A DNA stretch of 64,000 nt from Allosediminivita pacifica. Lineage in GTDB: Bacteria; Pseudomonadota; Alphaproteobacteria; Rhodobacterales; Rhodobacteraceae. The stretch spans positions 19,181 through 83,180 of the forward strand of contig NZ_QBKN01000024.1 of assembly GCF_003054175.1 (NCBI RefSeq), given 5' to 3'. Positions 53,324 to 62,994 of this stretch are shown here, piece after piece. Below the pieces are notes generated by a model. It was not told the origin of the DNA and did no database searches. It worked only from the letters and a program-made list of their open reading frames with translations. Each line of letters begins with the position of its first letter. Position 1 is the stretch's first letter. The position numbers and the translations under genes were made by a program.

Positions 53324-54739
53324 ATGTCCCCCATGAACCTCTCGCCGCTCAAGGGTCTCGACCGGACCGCCGTCCTGACCGCCGTGGCTGTCATCTCGGG
53401 GGTCATCACCGTGATCCTCGACACCACCATCGTGAGCGTCGCCCTGCACGAGCTTGCCGACGAGCTTTCGGTGCCGGTCAGCACGATCCAGTGGGTCAGC
53501 ACCGCCTATCTGCTGGCGCTGGGCACGGTGATCCCGACGACAAGCTGGTTGCAGGCCAAGGTCGGCGGCAAGCGGCTCTGGATGATCGCGCTGTCGGTCT
53601 TCATGGCGGGCTCGGTGCTCTGCTCTCTGGCCTGGAACGCCCCGAGCCTGATCGCCTTCCGCGTGGTGCAGGGCATGGGCGGCGGCGTGATGATGCCGCT
53701 GATGATGACCATGGTGGCGCAGGCCGCGCCGCAGCGCGACATGGCCCGCCTCATGTCGATCGTGTCGATCCCCGCGGCGCTGGGGCCCATCCTCGGGCCG
53801 GTGCTGGGCGGCTTCATCCTCGGCAATGCATCCTGGCACTGGCTTTTCCTCGTCAATGCTCCGGTGGGCCTGATCGGTCTTTTCCTCGCATGGAAGCTGA
53901 TCCCCGCAAGCGAACCTGAGAAGGGTGCCCGGCTGGATGTCGTGGGCCTGCTGATGCTCTCGCCCGCGCTGGTGGCGATCCTCTGGGGCCTCTCCAACGT
54001 TTCGGGCGAGACCGGCTTTGCCGACCCGCTGGTCTTCCTGCCTGTGGGCGCGGGTGTGGCGCTGCTGGTGGCCTTCGCGCTCTGGTCCCGCCGGAGGGGG
54101 GCGAAGGCGCTGGTGCACCTCGACGTCCTGAAATCGCGGCCGACACTGGTGGCCTCGGGGATGATGTTCCTGTTCGGGGCCTCGCTCTTCGGCGGGCTGA
54201 CGCTGCTGCCGCTCTACTTTCAGGACCTGCGCGGCGCCGACGCGCTGGGCGCTGGAATGCTTCTGATCCCGCAGGGTGTGGGGTCGCTCGTCAGCCGCTT
54301 CTTCGCGGGCCGCCTGATCGACGGGATCGGCGCGCGGCTCACGGCACTCATGGGGTTCTCGCTGATCACGCTTGCCACCGTGCCCTTCGCCATGGCCGAT
54401 GGCGAGACTTCGATGCAGCTGCTCAGTGTCGCGCTCTTCTTCCGCGGGATGGGCATCGGCACCGTGGTGGTGCCCGTGATGTCGAGCGCCTTCACCGAGC
54501 TCGAGCGCAACGAGGTCCCGCACGCGAGCATCATCATCCGCGTCTGCCAGCAGGTCGGCGGCGCCATGGGCGTGGCGCTCGTGGCGGTGATCCTGACCAC
54601 CGTCACCCAGTCCAGCGGGTCCTCCGCGACCGGCTTCGGCACCGCCTTCGGCTGGGTGATCGGCTTTGCCGTGCTGGGCATCGGCGTTGCGCTGGCGCTG
54701 CCGGGCCGGCGCCGCGCCGAGGAGACGGCGCCGGCCTGA
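53324..54739 (+). CDS. MFS multidrug efflux transporter (DHA2, EmrB/QacA type)
   Basis: 471 residues with 14 predicted membrane helices. Motif C-like and the antiporter motif in LILGPVLGGFILGNASWHWL and DTTIVSVALHELADELSVPV (first helix), with STIQWVSTAYLLALGTVIPT, identify DHA2 drug:H+ antiporters. No adjacent membrane-fusion protein, so it may work alone in the inner membrane. Expression is probably controlled by the divergent TetR protein. Its ATG is 9 bases from the proximal operator copy. Confidence 0.92.
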   Translation: MSPMNLSPLKGLDRTAVLTAVAVISGVITVILDTTIVSVALHELADELSVPVSTIQWVSTAYLLALGTVIPTTSWLQAKVGGKRLWMIALSVFMAGSVLCSLAWNAPSLIAFRVVQGMGGGVMMPLMMTMVAQAAPQRDMARLMSIVSIPAALGPILGPVLGGFILGNASWHWLFLVNAPVGLIGLFLAWKLIPASEPEKGARLDVVGLLMLSPALVAILWGLSNVSGETGFADPLVFLPVGAGVALLVAFALWSRRRGAKALVHLDVLKSRPTLVASGMMFLFGASLFGGLTLLPLYFQDLRGADALGAGMLLIPQGVGSLVSRFFAGRLIDGIGARLTALMGFSLITLATVPFAMADGETSMQLLSVALFFRGMGIGTVVVPVMSSAFTELERNEVPHASIIIRVCQQVGGAMGVALVAVILTTVTQSSGSSATGFGTAFGWVIGFAVLGIGVALALPGRRRAEETAPA

Positions 54740-54854
54740 ACGAGGCGCGCACGGGGAGGGGGCGCCGTACTTTTCGCCACACGGGCCTCGGAGTTCTTGA
54801 TCGGGGACCCCGAAATGGCATAACTATGTCAGCCATTTTCCGGGGACGCGCCAG

Positions 54855-55943
54855 ATGCACGACACTCACCAGGCGCTCGTCGCCAACGCGGTGCTCCGCA
54901 ACCCAGTCTCCATCATCATCACCGACCCCCAGGTCGAGGATGACCCGATCATCTTCGTCAACGACGCCTTCCAGAAGATCACCCTCTACGCGCGTGACTT
55001 CGCGATGGGGCGCAATTGCCGCTTCCTGCAGGGCGAATTGACCGAGCCCGAGCAGGTCCAGAAGATCCGCGACGGCATGGCCTCGGGGCGCGAATTCCAG
55101 GTCACGATCACCAATCACAAGGCCGACGGCACCGCATTCCGCAACCAGCTTCTGGTGACGCCGGTGCACGACGATGACGGAACGCTCTCGGCCTTCTTCG
55201 CGGTGCAGCGGGAACTGCCCCCTCTGGATGACAAGCTCGGCGAGATCCCGCAGGACGAGGCGCTCGACCTGCTGCGCGAACTGCAGCACCGGGTCAAGAA
55301 CCACCTCGCCATGGTGGTCAGCATGATCCGCATGCAGGCGCGCCGGCCCGTCACCGACGAATCCATGCGTGCCGTGGGCCGGCGGGTCGAGGCCCTGGCA
55401 TTGCTCTACGAAGAGATGTTCGCCACCACCGTGGGGCAGGGGCCCGGCGAACGCATCCGTACCGGCGCCTACCTCAGCCGCATCGCCTCGGTGGTCTCGA
55501 CCATCTCGGGCGACCCGGCGATCCGGCTCACCATCGACTGCGACGAGATCGAGCTGCCCGTGGACCGCGCCGCCCGGCTGGGCCTGCTTCTGTCCGAACT
55601 GGTGACCAACGCCTTCGAGCATGCCTTCACCGGCCGCGATACCGGGCTGATCGACGTACGCTTCAAGGAGCTCAGCACCGGCACGGTGCGCCTCACGGTC
55701 ACCGACGACGGCATCGGCCTGCCCGAGGGCAGCACATGGCCCGACAGCGCCCCCAGCATCCGCAGCGAGACGCTGCGCGCCAAGACCGAACCGGGCGAGC
55801 TCGACACCACGGGCGAGGGCCGCCGCTCGGGCGTCGGCGGCACCATCGTGCGCGGCCTGACCGACACGCTCGGCGCGCGGCTCGACGTCAACAGCGCCCT
55901 GCAGGGCACCATCGTGACGGTGGATTTCAGCACCGAGGGCTGA
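54855..55943 (+). CDS. LOV-domain blue-light sensor histidine kinase
   Basis: 362 residues. The N-terminal LOV domain (about 12-120) has the photoactive Cys55 in GRNCRFLQG, with NPVSIIITDP and PIIFVNDAFQKITLY before it, and Asn and Gln flavin contacts in FRNQLLVTPVHDDDG and FFAVQRE. A short linker leads to a HisKA_2-type kinase with phospho-accepting His145 in LLRELQHRVKNHLAMVVSMI, and an ATPase domain with LLSELVTNAFEHAF, TDDGIGLPEG and VGGTIVRGL. So it should form a flavin-cysteinyl adduct in blue light and alter kinase activity. No response regulator is adjacent; HWE/HisKA_2 kinases in alphaproteobacteria often act on the PhyR general-stress pathway. Confidence 0.93.
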   Translation: MHDTHQALVANAVLRNPVSIIITDPQVEDDPIIFVNDAFQKITLYARDFAMGRNCRFLQGELTEPEQVQKIRDGMASGREFQVTITNHKADGTAFRNQLLVTPVHDDDGTLSAFFAVQRELPPLDDKLGEIPQDEALDLLRELQHRVKNHLAMVVSMIRMQARRPVTDESMRAVGRRVEALALLYEEMFATTVGQGPGERIRTGAYLSRIASVVSTISGDPAIRLTIDCDEIELPVDRAARLGLLLSELVTNAFEHAFTGRDTGLIDVRFKELSTGTVRLTVTDDGIGLPEGSTWPDSAPSIRSETLRAKTEPGELDTTGEGRRSGVGGTIVRGLTDTLGARLDVNSALQGTIVTVDFSTEG

Positions 55944-56071
55944 GGCGGCGAGCTCGAAGAAAATGGAGCCCGACGCTGCCCCCGCTCGCGCCCGGACACG
56001 GTTTCGCGAATGCAGAAAATTCACGCCGTTGCCGCACTGACAGCGCCCGCGGTTTCGCGTAGGCTGCCCCC

Positions 56072-56755
56072 ATGTCGATCTGGTCGCGCATCTCTGACGC
56101 CCTGACGGCACTGCGGCAGGGCCAGGGCCTCGCCGCGGTGTTCGAAACGCTGCGCACCCCGCCGGAACGCACCGTCGGCTTCACCATCGCCGTCATCGCG
56201 CTTTCGGCCAAGATGGCCAAGGCCGACGGGCTCGTGACACGAAACGAGGTTGCCGCCTTCCGCGAGGTGTTCCACATCCCCGCGAACGAGGAAAAGAACG
56301 CCGCGCGCGTCTTCAACCTCGCCCGGCAGGACGTGGCGGGCTACGAACACTACGCCCAGCGCATCCGCGCCATGTTCGGCGAGGAGGACACGACCCTCTG
56401 CGTGCTGATGGAGGGGCTCTTCTACATCGCCGTGGCCGACGGCAACTACCACCCGGCGGAAGAGGAGTTCCTCTCCCGCGTGGCGGACATCTTCGGCATC
56501 ACCGGCCCGCGCTTCGAGTCGATCCGCGCCCGGTTCGTGCCCGACGCCAAGCCCGATCCCTACACGGTGCTGGGCGTCGACCCCGACATGCCCTTGCCCG
56601 AGATCCGCAAGGTCTGGCGCAAGCTCGTCCGCGAAAGCCATCCCGACGTGATGATCGCGCGCGGCGTCCCCGAAGAGGCGGTGAAGCTCTCGCAGAAGCG
56701 CATGGCCGACATCAACCGCGCCTGGGAAGAGATCGAGGCCCGCCAGGCAGCCTGA
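56072..56755 (+). CDS. TerB/J-domain protein (DjlA-like)
   Basis: 227 residues. Residues about 10-150 are a TerB-like helical domain (FTIAVIALSAKMAKADGLVT and FYIAVADGNYHPAEEEFLSR, with acidic metal-type residues). The C-terminal J domain (about 162-225) has KPDPYTVLGVDPDMPLPEIR and the DnaK-stimulating HPD in KLVRESHPDVMIARG. This is the cytoplasmic part of DjlA without its N-terminal membrane helix. A DnaK co-chaperone of envelope or general stress function. Confidence 0.92.
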   Translation: MSIWSRISDALTALRQGQGLAAVFETLRTPPERTVGFTIAVIALSAKMAKADGLVTRNEVAAFREVFHIPANEEKNAARVFNLARQDVAGYEHYAQRIRAMFGEEDTTLCVLMEGLFYIAVADGNYHPAEEEFLSRVADIFGITGPRFESIRARFVPDAKPDPYTVLGVDPDMPLPEIRKVWRKLVRESHPDVMIARGVPEEAVKLSQKRMADINRAWEEIEARQAA

Positions 56756-56796
56756 TCCCTCTGGAAAGCGGCCGTCCCGCACCTATGTCAGCGGGT

Positions 56797-57189
56797 ATGA
56801 AACGCCTTGTTGCCGCCATCGCCCTCGCGACCCTAACCTCGACCGCCGCCCCCGCGCAGGACAGCGCACCCGACGATCCGTCCGGGGAAGAGGGCTTTTC
56901 CCTCATGGAACGCGGCGCACGGCAGCTGCTCGAGGGGCTTGGAGACGAGATGGCGCCCATGCTCCGCGATCTCGAAGGCCTCGCCAGTGAGATGGGACCG
57001 GCCCTGCGCGACTTCGCCCTACAGATGGGGCCCGCGCTCAGCGACATGATGGAGCAGGTGGGCGAGTGGTCGAACTACCACGCGCCCGAGATGCTGCCCA
57101 ATGGCGACATCATCATCCGCCGCCGCACCGAGGACGAGGGCGTGCCCCCGATCGAGGACATGCCGCAGGGCGAGGAGATCGAGATCTAG
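56797..57189 (+). CDS. Exported conserved hypothetical protein
   Basis: 130 residues. Signal peptide MKRLVAAIALATLTSTAAPA, then an acidic stretch and the amphipathic region GFSLMERGARQLLEGLGDEM with repeats of EMAPMLRDLEGLASEMGPAL and LRDFALQMGPALSDMMEQVG. Rhodobacteraceae relatives are sometimes labelled AAA+ ATPase, but there is no Walker motif here. Probably periplasmic, function unknown. Its stop overlaps the stop of convergent ppx at a CTAG. Confidence 0.8.
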   Translation: MKRLVAAIALATLTSTAAPAQDSAPDDPSGEEGFSLMERGARQLLEGLGDEMAPMLRDLEGLASEMGPALRDFALQMGPALSDMMEQVGEWSNYHAPEMLPNGDIIIRRRTEDEGVPPIEDMPQGEEIEI

Positions 57190-58745
57190 GTGATCTCGAC
57201 CTTGTAGTCCGAGGCGCCCAGCGAATTGGCCAGCGACTTGAACCGGCTTTCCGCCACCTCGCCGTAAAGCGCCGAGGCGCTCTCGACCAGCTTCAGCGTC
57301 AGCACCTTGTCCTCGCGCGACCATTCCAGGTCGGCGCCTGAATCGCCGTCCTCGGACATCCAGAGCATCGCGCCGAAGCGCAGCGCCTTGCCGAGGATCT
57401 CGGCCTTCTGAAGCCACTCGTCGTCGAGCAGCGCGTAAAGGTCCTCGAACCGCGTGCCCTCGCGCTTGTTCTTGTAGCGGTGCAGCAGCGCCAGCCCCAG
57501 GAAGACCCGCTCCCAGTGCTTGAGCCCGCCGAGGTTCGCGCGCGTCGCGTTGTCGAAGCAGACCTCGGCGCGATAGTCGGGATGCGCCCGCCAACTCACG
57601 TCGTGCATCAGGCAGGCGGCCTTGGCGAGCCGCAGCAGAGTGGTGTCCGCCTGCGGGAAAAGCGGTCGCACGAAGTCGAACAGCCGCCGACCGAAGCCGG
57701 GCATGCGCGCGTCCTTGTTCTCGGCGAAATAGCTCGCCTCGATCAGCGGGTCGCGCTTGCGCAGGTCCTGCGGCATCTGCTCGTAAAGCAGCCCCTCGCG
57801 GATGCCGTAGCTGGAAATCGCGATGTCCTTGGGCTCGAAGGTGCTCACCAGCCGAGAGAGGACCTCGGCGGCATAGGGCACCAGCGCCATCCGCGACGAG
57901 GAAATCCCGCATTCCCCGCGCAGCTTGTCGAGGTCCGCGCCCTCGATATAGCCGATGGTCTCGGCCACGCTCTCGGCGTCCATGCGGTACTCGTGCAGCA
58001 CGTGCAGCGGGTAGTTGCGGCGGTGCATGTCGATGCGCGCGATGGCCCGCCAGGACCCGCCCACCAGGAACAGCCGGTCGCGCTGGGCGCCCATGTGGTC
58101 GGCAAGGTCCTTCATGACCTGCTTGATGTGCTTCTCGCGCGCCTTCTTGCCGCCTTCCATGTCCTTGAACTTGAGCGGCCCCAGCGGCGAGCTGACCCTG
58201 CGGCCGACCTCGCCGTCGTGGATCTCGGCCAGCTCCATCGAAGATCCGCCGATGTCGCAGACAAGCCCGTAGGACCCCGGCCAGCCCAGCAGCACGCCCT
58301 GCGCCGAAAGCCGGGCCTCTTCCTCGCCGTCGATGACCCAGATCTTCAGCCCGGTGGCTTTCTCGACCTCCTCGCGGAAGGCGGGGCCGTCGATGGCGTC
58401 GCGCATGGCCGCCGTCGCCACCGCCGTCAGCGGTGCGATGCCCATGCCCTCGGCCAGCCGCGCGAAGCGGTGCATGGCCGATAGCGCCCGCGCCTTGCCC
58501 TCGGGATTGAGCTTGCCGGTCTCGGCCATGCCGGCACCAAGCCCGCACATGACCTTTTCGTTGTAGAAATAGGCGGGGCTGCGTGCAGCCCCGTCGAAGA
58601 CGACCAGCCGGACCGAGTTCGACCCGATGTCCAGCACGCCCACGCGGGAGAGTGCCCTGGCCTTGGCATCCTGGAACAGCGGCCTTGCGAAAAGGCCGGC
58701 CTCGGAGGCGGAGTTGCCGATAACGTCCACGTCATTCCCCGTCAT
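57186..58745 (-). CDS. ppx: Exopolyphosphatase (Ppx/GppA family)
   Basis: 519 residues. The ASKHA-fold phosphatase domain begins VGVLDIGSNSVRLVVFDG and includes GLVCDIGGSSMELAEIHDGE, the second phosphate loop. A C-terminal HD-like helical domain follows (CLMHDVSWRAHPDYRAEV). It removes terminal phosphate from polyphosphate or (p)ppGpp. ATG 58745 chosen (MTGNDVDVIGNSASEAG). It is 93 bases downstream of ppk1 on the same strand, so synthesis and breakdown of polyphosphate are encoded together. Confidence 0.93.
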   Translation of the reverse strand: MTGNDVDVIGNSASEAGLFARPLFQDAKARALSRVGVLDIGSNSVRLVVFDGAARSPAYFYNEKVMCGLGAGMAETGKLNPEGKARALSAMHRFARLAEGMGIAPLTAVATAAMRDAIDGPAFREEVEKATGLKIWVIDGEEEARLSAQGVLLGWPGSYGLVCDIGGSSMELAEIHDGEVGRRVSSPLGPLKFKDMEGGKKAREKHIKQVMKDLADHMGAQRDRLFLVGGSWRAIARIDMHRRNYPLHVLHEYRMDAESVAETIGYIEGADLDKLRGECGISSSRMALVPYAAEVLSRLVSTFEPKDIAISSYGIREGLLYEQMPQDLRKRDPLIEASYFAENKDARMPGFGRRLFDFVRPLFPQADTTLLRLAKAACLMHDVSWRAHPDYRAEVCFDNATRANLGGLKHWERVFLGLALLHRYKNKREGTRFEDLYALLDDEWLQKAEILGKALRFGAMLWMSEDGDSGADLEWSREDKVLTLKLVESASALYGEVAESRFKSLANSLGASDYKVEIT

Positions 58746-58838
58746 GTGACCGGAGCCTCTATGCGTCAGGGGTGCGCACAGGGTCAATGCGTCAACCGCC
58801 TGACCCCGCGAAGCGTGACAACACTGTATTGTGTCAGC

Positions 58839-61013
58839 TCAGTCGTCGGCATGCGTCAGCGTCGGCACGTCCTTGGCCCCCGCCGAACCCCGTCCCGAAA
58901 GCGAGGGGTTCTCCATGAAGAAGCGGTGGCAGTTGAACGAGAATTCGCCCTCGGGGACAGGGTGGCGGGTGAAGTGGCCGTTGGGGCCCATGACCCAGCT
59001 CTGCGCCGTGTCGGCCAGGTTCGCGGCCATGATCTGGCTGACGATCTGCGCCTTGACGGTGGGGTTCGTGGTCTCCACCAGCGTTTCCACCCGGCGGTTC
59101 AGGTTCCGCCCCATCCAGTCCGCGGACGAGATGAAGACCCGTGCCTTGGCATGGGGCAGGCCGTGACCGTTGCCGAAACAGGCGATGCGCGAATGTTCGA
59201 GGAAGCGGCCCACGATGGACTTGATGCGGATGTTCTCGCTCAGCCCCTTCACGCCGGGCCGCAGCCCGCAGATGCCGCGGATCACCCCGTCGATCCGTAC
59301 GCCACGCTGCGAGGCACGATAGAGCGCGTCGATGATGTCGGGCTCGATCAGCGAGTTCATCTTGATCCAGACCTGCGCCGGGCGGCCCGCCTCGGCATGG
59401 TCGCCCTCGGCCTCCAGCATCTCGATCATCCGCGACTTGAGGGTGTGCGGCGAGATGGCGATGTTTTCCAGCCCCTCGGGCATGGCGTAGCCGGAAAGGT
59501 AGTTGAAGAGCTTTGCCGCATCGCGCCCCAGCGCCGCATCGCAGGTGAAGAACGACAGGTCGGTATAGATCTTGGCGGTGATCGGGTGGTAGTTGCCGGT
59601 GCCCCAGTGCGTGTAGGTCACCAGCCGGTCGCCCTCGCGGCGCACCACCTGGCTGATCTTGGCGTGCGTCTTCCACTCGAGGAAGCCGTAGACCACATGC
59701 GCCCCCGCGCGCTCGAGCCTGCGCGACTGGCGGATGTTGGCGGCCTCGTCGAAACGGGCCTTGAGCTCCACCAGAGCCGTCACCGACTTGCCGTCCTCGG
59801 CTGCCTCGCAGAGCGCCTCGACGATGGGCGAGTTCTTCGAGGTCCGGTAGAGCGTCTGCTTGATTGCCACGACGTCGGGGTCCTGCGCTGCCTGGTTCAG
59901 GAAGCGGATCACCATGTCGAAGGTCTCGTAGGGATGGTGCAGCAGCATGTCCTTCTGGGCGATGGCGGCGAACATGTCGCCGTCATGGTCCTGCACCCGC
60001 TCCGGCACGCGCGGGGTGAACACGGGCCACAGAAGGTCGTGCCGCTCGTCCAGCACCATTTCCTTGAGGTCGGCGACCCCGAGCATGCCCTCGATCTCGA
60101 TCAGCTCGTCGTCCTCGACGTGCAGTTCGCGCATGACGATGTTCCGCAGCGCCTTGGGTGCGCCCGCGCTTATGGTCAGGCGCACCACCTCGCCGCGGCG
60201 GCGGCGCTTCAGCGCCACCTCGAATTCGCGCACGAGGTCCTCGGCCTCTTCCTCGACCTCGAGGTCGCTGTCGCGCAGCACGCGGAAGCCGAAGTGGTCC
60301 TTCACCCGGTAGCCGGGGAAGAGGCTGTCGATGTGCAGCAGGACGACATCCTCGAGATAGATGAACCGCCGCGTGCCGTCGCGGCGCGGAAGGGCCATGA
60401 AGCGGTCGATCTGGGCCGGGATCGGCAGCAGCGCCTGCAGCGTCCGCTTGTCCTTGCGGCGCTCCAGTTGCAGCGCAAGGCAGTAGCCGGTGTTGGCGAT
60501 GAAGGGGAAGGGGTGCGCCGGGTCGATGGCGAGCGGCGACAGCACCGGGAAGACCTGCGTCAGGAACGCCTCGGCGAGGAAGCTGCGGTCCTCCTCCTCG
60601 AGCCCGTCGCGGGCGACGATCTCGATGCCGACCTCGGCCATCTTGGTCTGAAGGTCCGCCCAGACAGATTGCTGCCGCGCCATCAGCTCGCGCGCGTCCG
60701 CGTCGATCAGGTCGAGCTGCTCGGCAGGCGTCAGCCCGTCGGCGGCAGGGTTGGTGTTGCCCGCCTTCTCGAGTTCGCGCAGGCCCGCCACGCGCACCGT
60801 GTAGAACTCATCGAGGTTCGAGGCCGAGATGGACAGGAAGCGCACCCGCTCCAGCAGCGGCACCTTGGGGTTTTCCGCCTCTTCCAGCACGCGCCAGTTG
60901 AAGCCGAGCCAGCTCAGCTCGCGGTTGAAGAAGCGGCCCGAGCCTGTGATGTCCTCGTCGGGAAGCTCGACGGGCTCGGCCAGCGGGGAAGAAAGGAAAT
61001 CAGCCTGTGTCAT
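58839..61013 (-). CDS. ppk1: Polyphosphate kinase 1
   Basis: 724-residue PPK1. N-terminal FFNRELSWLGFNWRVLEEAE and LSISASNLDEFYTVRVAGLR are diagnostic; the autophosphorylated catalytic His lies in TYTHWGTGNYHPITAKIYTD, with the phospholipase-D-like core LVELKARFDEAANIRQSRRL and the ATP-site Tyr region. It makes polyphosphate from ATP. Complete and normal length. Followed downstream by ppx, preceded by hda, the usual order in this family. Confidence 0.96.
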   Translation of the reverse strand: MTQADFLSSPLAEPVELPDEDITGSGRFFNRELSWLGFNWRVLEEAENPKVPLLERVRFLSISASNLDEFYTVRVAGLRELEKAGNTNPAADGLTPAEQLDLIDADARELMARQQSVWADLQTKMAEVGIEIVARDGLEEEDRSFLAEAFLTQVFPVLSPLAIDPAHPFPFIANTGYCLALQLERRKDKRTLQALLPIPAQIDRFMALPRRDGTRRFIYLEDVVLLHIDSLFPGYRVKDHFGFRVLRDSDLEVEEEAEDLVREFEVALKRRRRGEVVRLTISAGAPKALRNIVMRELHVEDDELIEIEGMLGVADLKEMVLDERHDLLWPVFTPRVPERVQDHDGDMFAAIAQKDMLLHHPYETFDMVIRFLNQAAQDPDVVAIKQTLYRTSKNSPIVEALCEAAEDGKSVTALVELKARFDEAANIRQSRRLERAGAHVVYGFLEWKTHAKISQVVRREGDRLVTYTHWGTGNYHPITAKIYTDLSFFTCDAALGRDAAKLFNYLSGYAMPEGLENIAISPHTLKSRMIEMLEAEGDHAEAGRPAQVWIKMNSLIEPDIIDALYRASQRGVRIDGVIRGICGLRPGVKGLSENIRIKSIVGRFLEHSRIACFGNGHGLPHAKARVFISSADWMGRNLNRRVETLVETTNPTVKAQIVSQIMAANLADTAQSWVMGPNGHFTRHPVPEGEFSFNCHRFFMENPSLSGRGSAGAKDVPTLTHADD

Positions 61014-61060
61014 GGGCGCTTATTCGGCCTTTTATGCGAAGGTTTGATGACGCTCGGGCT

Positions 61061-61762
61061 TCACTCTGACCCGTCTTCCGTCCACTCCGCAAGCGTCCCC
61101 AGAACACGGGCGGCCAGCGGCCGGCTCACGCCCTTGGGGCTCGCCATGGCCGCGCCGTCCAGCGTCTCGACCACCTCGTGCGCCATGGCAAAGCTGCGCG
61201 GCATCCTGCGCACCAGGTAGGGGATCACGTCCGGCGCTGGCACGATCTGCCGGTCGGCGAAGAGCTTGGCCAGCACCGCCGCCAGCAACCCGTCGTCGGG
61301 ATCGCGCAGCCGCGCCACCTGGCAGGCCTCCATGCGACTCTTCAGGTCCGGCAGCACCAGCGGCCACTGCGCCGGGGGCACCTCGGCGGTGACCATCAGC
61401 GGCACGCCCTCGGCCCCGCAGAGGTTGTGCAGGTGAAACAGTGCCTCCTCGGCCTCGCGGTCCCCCGCCACCGCCAGCACGTCTTCGACGCAGACCGCCC
61501 CCACGGCGAGCTCGGGGATCTCGGCGCCCGGCAGGTCGGTGGCCGACAGGATGCGCGCGCCAGTCGCCGTCGCCCAGACGTGGGCGAGATGCGTCTTGCC
61601 CGCGCCCTTGGGCCCCGCCAGCACCAGCTTGCCGTTCGGCCACTGCCGCCAGCTGTCGATCAGCACCACCGCCATGGCGTTGGTCTCGTTCACGAAATAG
61701 TCGTCCCGCCCCAGCGCCGTCCGTGTCGGCAGGGGCAGGGGGGGCTGTTTCAACTCGCTCAT
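61061..61762 (-). CDS. DnaA-related ATPase (Hda-like)
   Basis: 233 residues comprising a DnaA-type AAA+ domain without domain IV for DNA binding. Walker A is LAGPKGAGKTHLAHVWATAT and the C-terminal LVRRMPRSFAMAHEVVETLD resembles the Hda lid region. Hda-type proteins bind the beta clamp and stimulate ATP hydrolysis by DnaA after initiation; QPPLPL near residue 6 could be a clamp-binding motif. Start overlaps the PerM gene by 4 bases. Confidence 0.88.
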   Translation of the reverse strand: MSELKQPPLPLPTRTALGRDDYFVNETNAMAVVLIDSWRQWPNGKLVLAGPKGAGKTHLAHVWATATGARILSATDLPGAEIPELAVGAVCVEDVLAVAGDREAEEALFHLHNLCGAEGVPLMVTAEVPPAQWPLVLPDLKSRMEACQVARLRDPDDGLLAAVLAKLFADRQIVPAPDVIPYLVRRMPRSFAMAHEVVETLDGAAMASPKGVSRPLAARVLGTLAEWTEDGSE

Positions 61763-62892
61763 GGCGCGTCGGGCCCCCTGTCCGTGTCACGTGGCCGGCT
61801 CACCCCGGTGTAGAGCGGGCTGCGCATGTACTTGCGCGTCAGGAAGCGCGCGATCACGCCCATGGCCGCGGCCAGCGGCACCGCCACCAGCAGCCCCACG
61901 AAGCCGAAGATCGACCCGAAGACCGACAGCGCCAGCAGCAGCCACACCGGGTGCAGCCCGACCGAGCTGCCCACCAGCCGTGGCGTCAGGATGTTGCCCT
62001 CGACGAACTGGCCCGACTGGAAGATCGCCCAGACGATCACGATGCGCACCCAGTCCGGCCGCGTCGCCACCTCGCCGCCCTCCATGGGCACCTCGACGCT
62101 GCCCCAGAACTGGAACAGCGCCAGCCCGATGGACAGCACGCCGCCCGCGATGGCGCCGAGGTAGGGAATGAAGGTCAGCAGCCCCGCGATCACGCCCACG
62201 ACCAGCCCGAACTGGAGGCCCACCGCCCAGAGCGCCAGCGCGTAGTAGCACCCCAGGATCAGGCAGACCGATCCCATGCCCCGCACGAAGCCCGACAGCA
62301 CCGCGTCGATCTCGCGCGCGAGCTGACGGATCACCGGCGCGTGGTCGCGTGGCAGAAGCTGGTCCACCCGCGCCACCATGCGGTCCCAGTCGAGCAGCAG
62401 GTAGACCGAGACCACAGGCACGATCAGGAACAGTGCCAGCACCCCCAGCAGCGACATGGCCGAGCTCAGTGCCGTCTCGAGCACCGCCGCGCCCCGGTCG
62501 CGGATCGTCTCGCCCACCGAGATCAGCGTTTCCCGTAACGCGCTGCCCTCGTCCATGATCGAGGGGAAGCGTTCCGTCAGGAAGCTCTGCAGGTTGCGGA
62601 AAAGCTGCGGCGCAATGTCGAAGAGCGCAATGGTCTGCCGGATCAGCGCCGGGACGACCGCAAGCGCGAGGATCACGAAGATCAGCACCGCGCAGACCGT
62701 GATGATCGCCGTGGCGAGCGCCCGCGAGGCGCCCATGCGCTCCAGCCGGTCGGCCAGCGGATCGAGGAAATAGGCCACGGCCCCGCCCAGCACGAAGGGC
62801 AGCAGCACGTCGCCGAAGAACCACAGAAGCACCGCGAACCCCACGGCCGCGAACCCCCAGTATTTCAGCTGATCGCGGACGGGCAAGGCCAT
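61759..62892 (-). CDS. AI-2E/PerM-family transporter
   Basis: 377 residues with about eight membrane helices in the order typical of the AI-2E family (VLLWFFGDVLLPFVLGGAVA at the start, later YLGAIAGGVLSIGLALFQFW and GLHPVWLLLALSVFGSIFGF). Members export AI-2 or act as Na+/H+ antiporters; many in alphaproteobacteria are just PerM-like with unknown substrate. First gene of the minus-strand cluster PerM-hda-ppk1-ppx. Confidence 0.9.
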   Translation of the reverse strand: MALPVRDQLKYWGFAAVGFAVLLWFFGDVLLPFVLGGAVAYFLDPLADRLERMGASRALATAIITVCAVLIFVILALAVVPALIRQTIALFDIAPQLFRNLQSFLTERFPSIMDEGSALRETLISVGETIRDRGAAVLETALSSAMSLLGVLALFLIVPVVSVYLLLDWDRMVARVDQLLPRDHAPVIRQLAREIDAVLSGFVRGMGSVCLILGCYYALALWAVGLQFGLVVGVIAGLLTFIPYLGAIAGGVLSIGLALFQFWGSVEVPMEGGEVATRPDWVRIVIVWAIFQSGQFVEGNILTPRLVGSSVGLHPVWLLLALSVFGSIFGFVGLLVAVPLAAAMGVIARFLTRKYMRSPLYTGVSRPRDTDRGPDAP

Positions 62893-62994
62893 GGTCGCTC
62901 CCTCTTGGACCGCGCGTTTGTCGCCTGTCGCGGGCCCGGTTTCAAGGGTTTAAGGCTGGGGGAAGGGCAGCGACACCGCCCCCGACGCAAAGCC

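Noticed and set aside
57186..57189. Overlapping convergent stop codons as a regulatory device
   Set aside because: The shared CTAG is a common result of compact gene packing and nothing else marks it.
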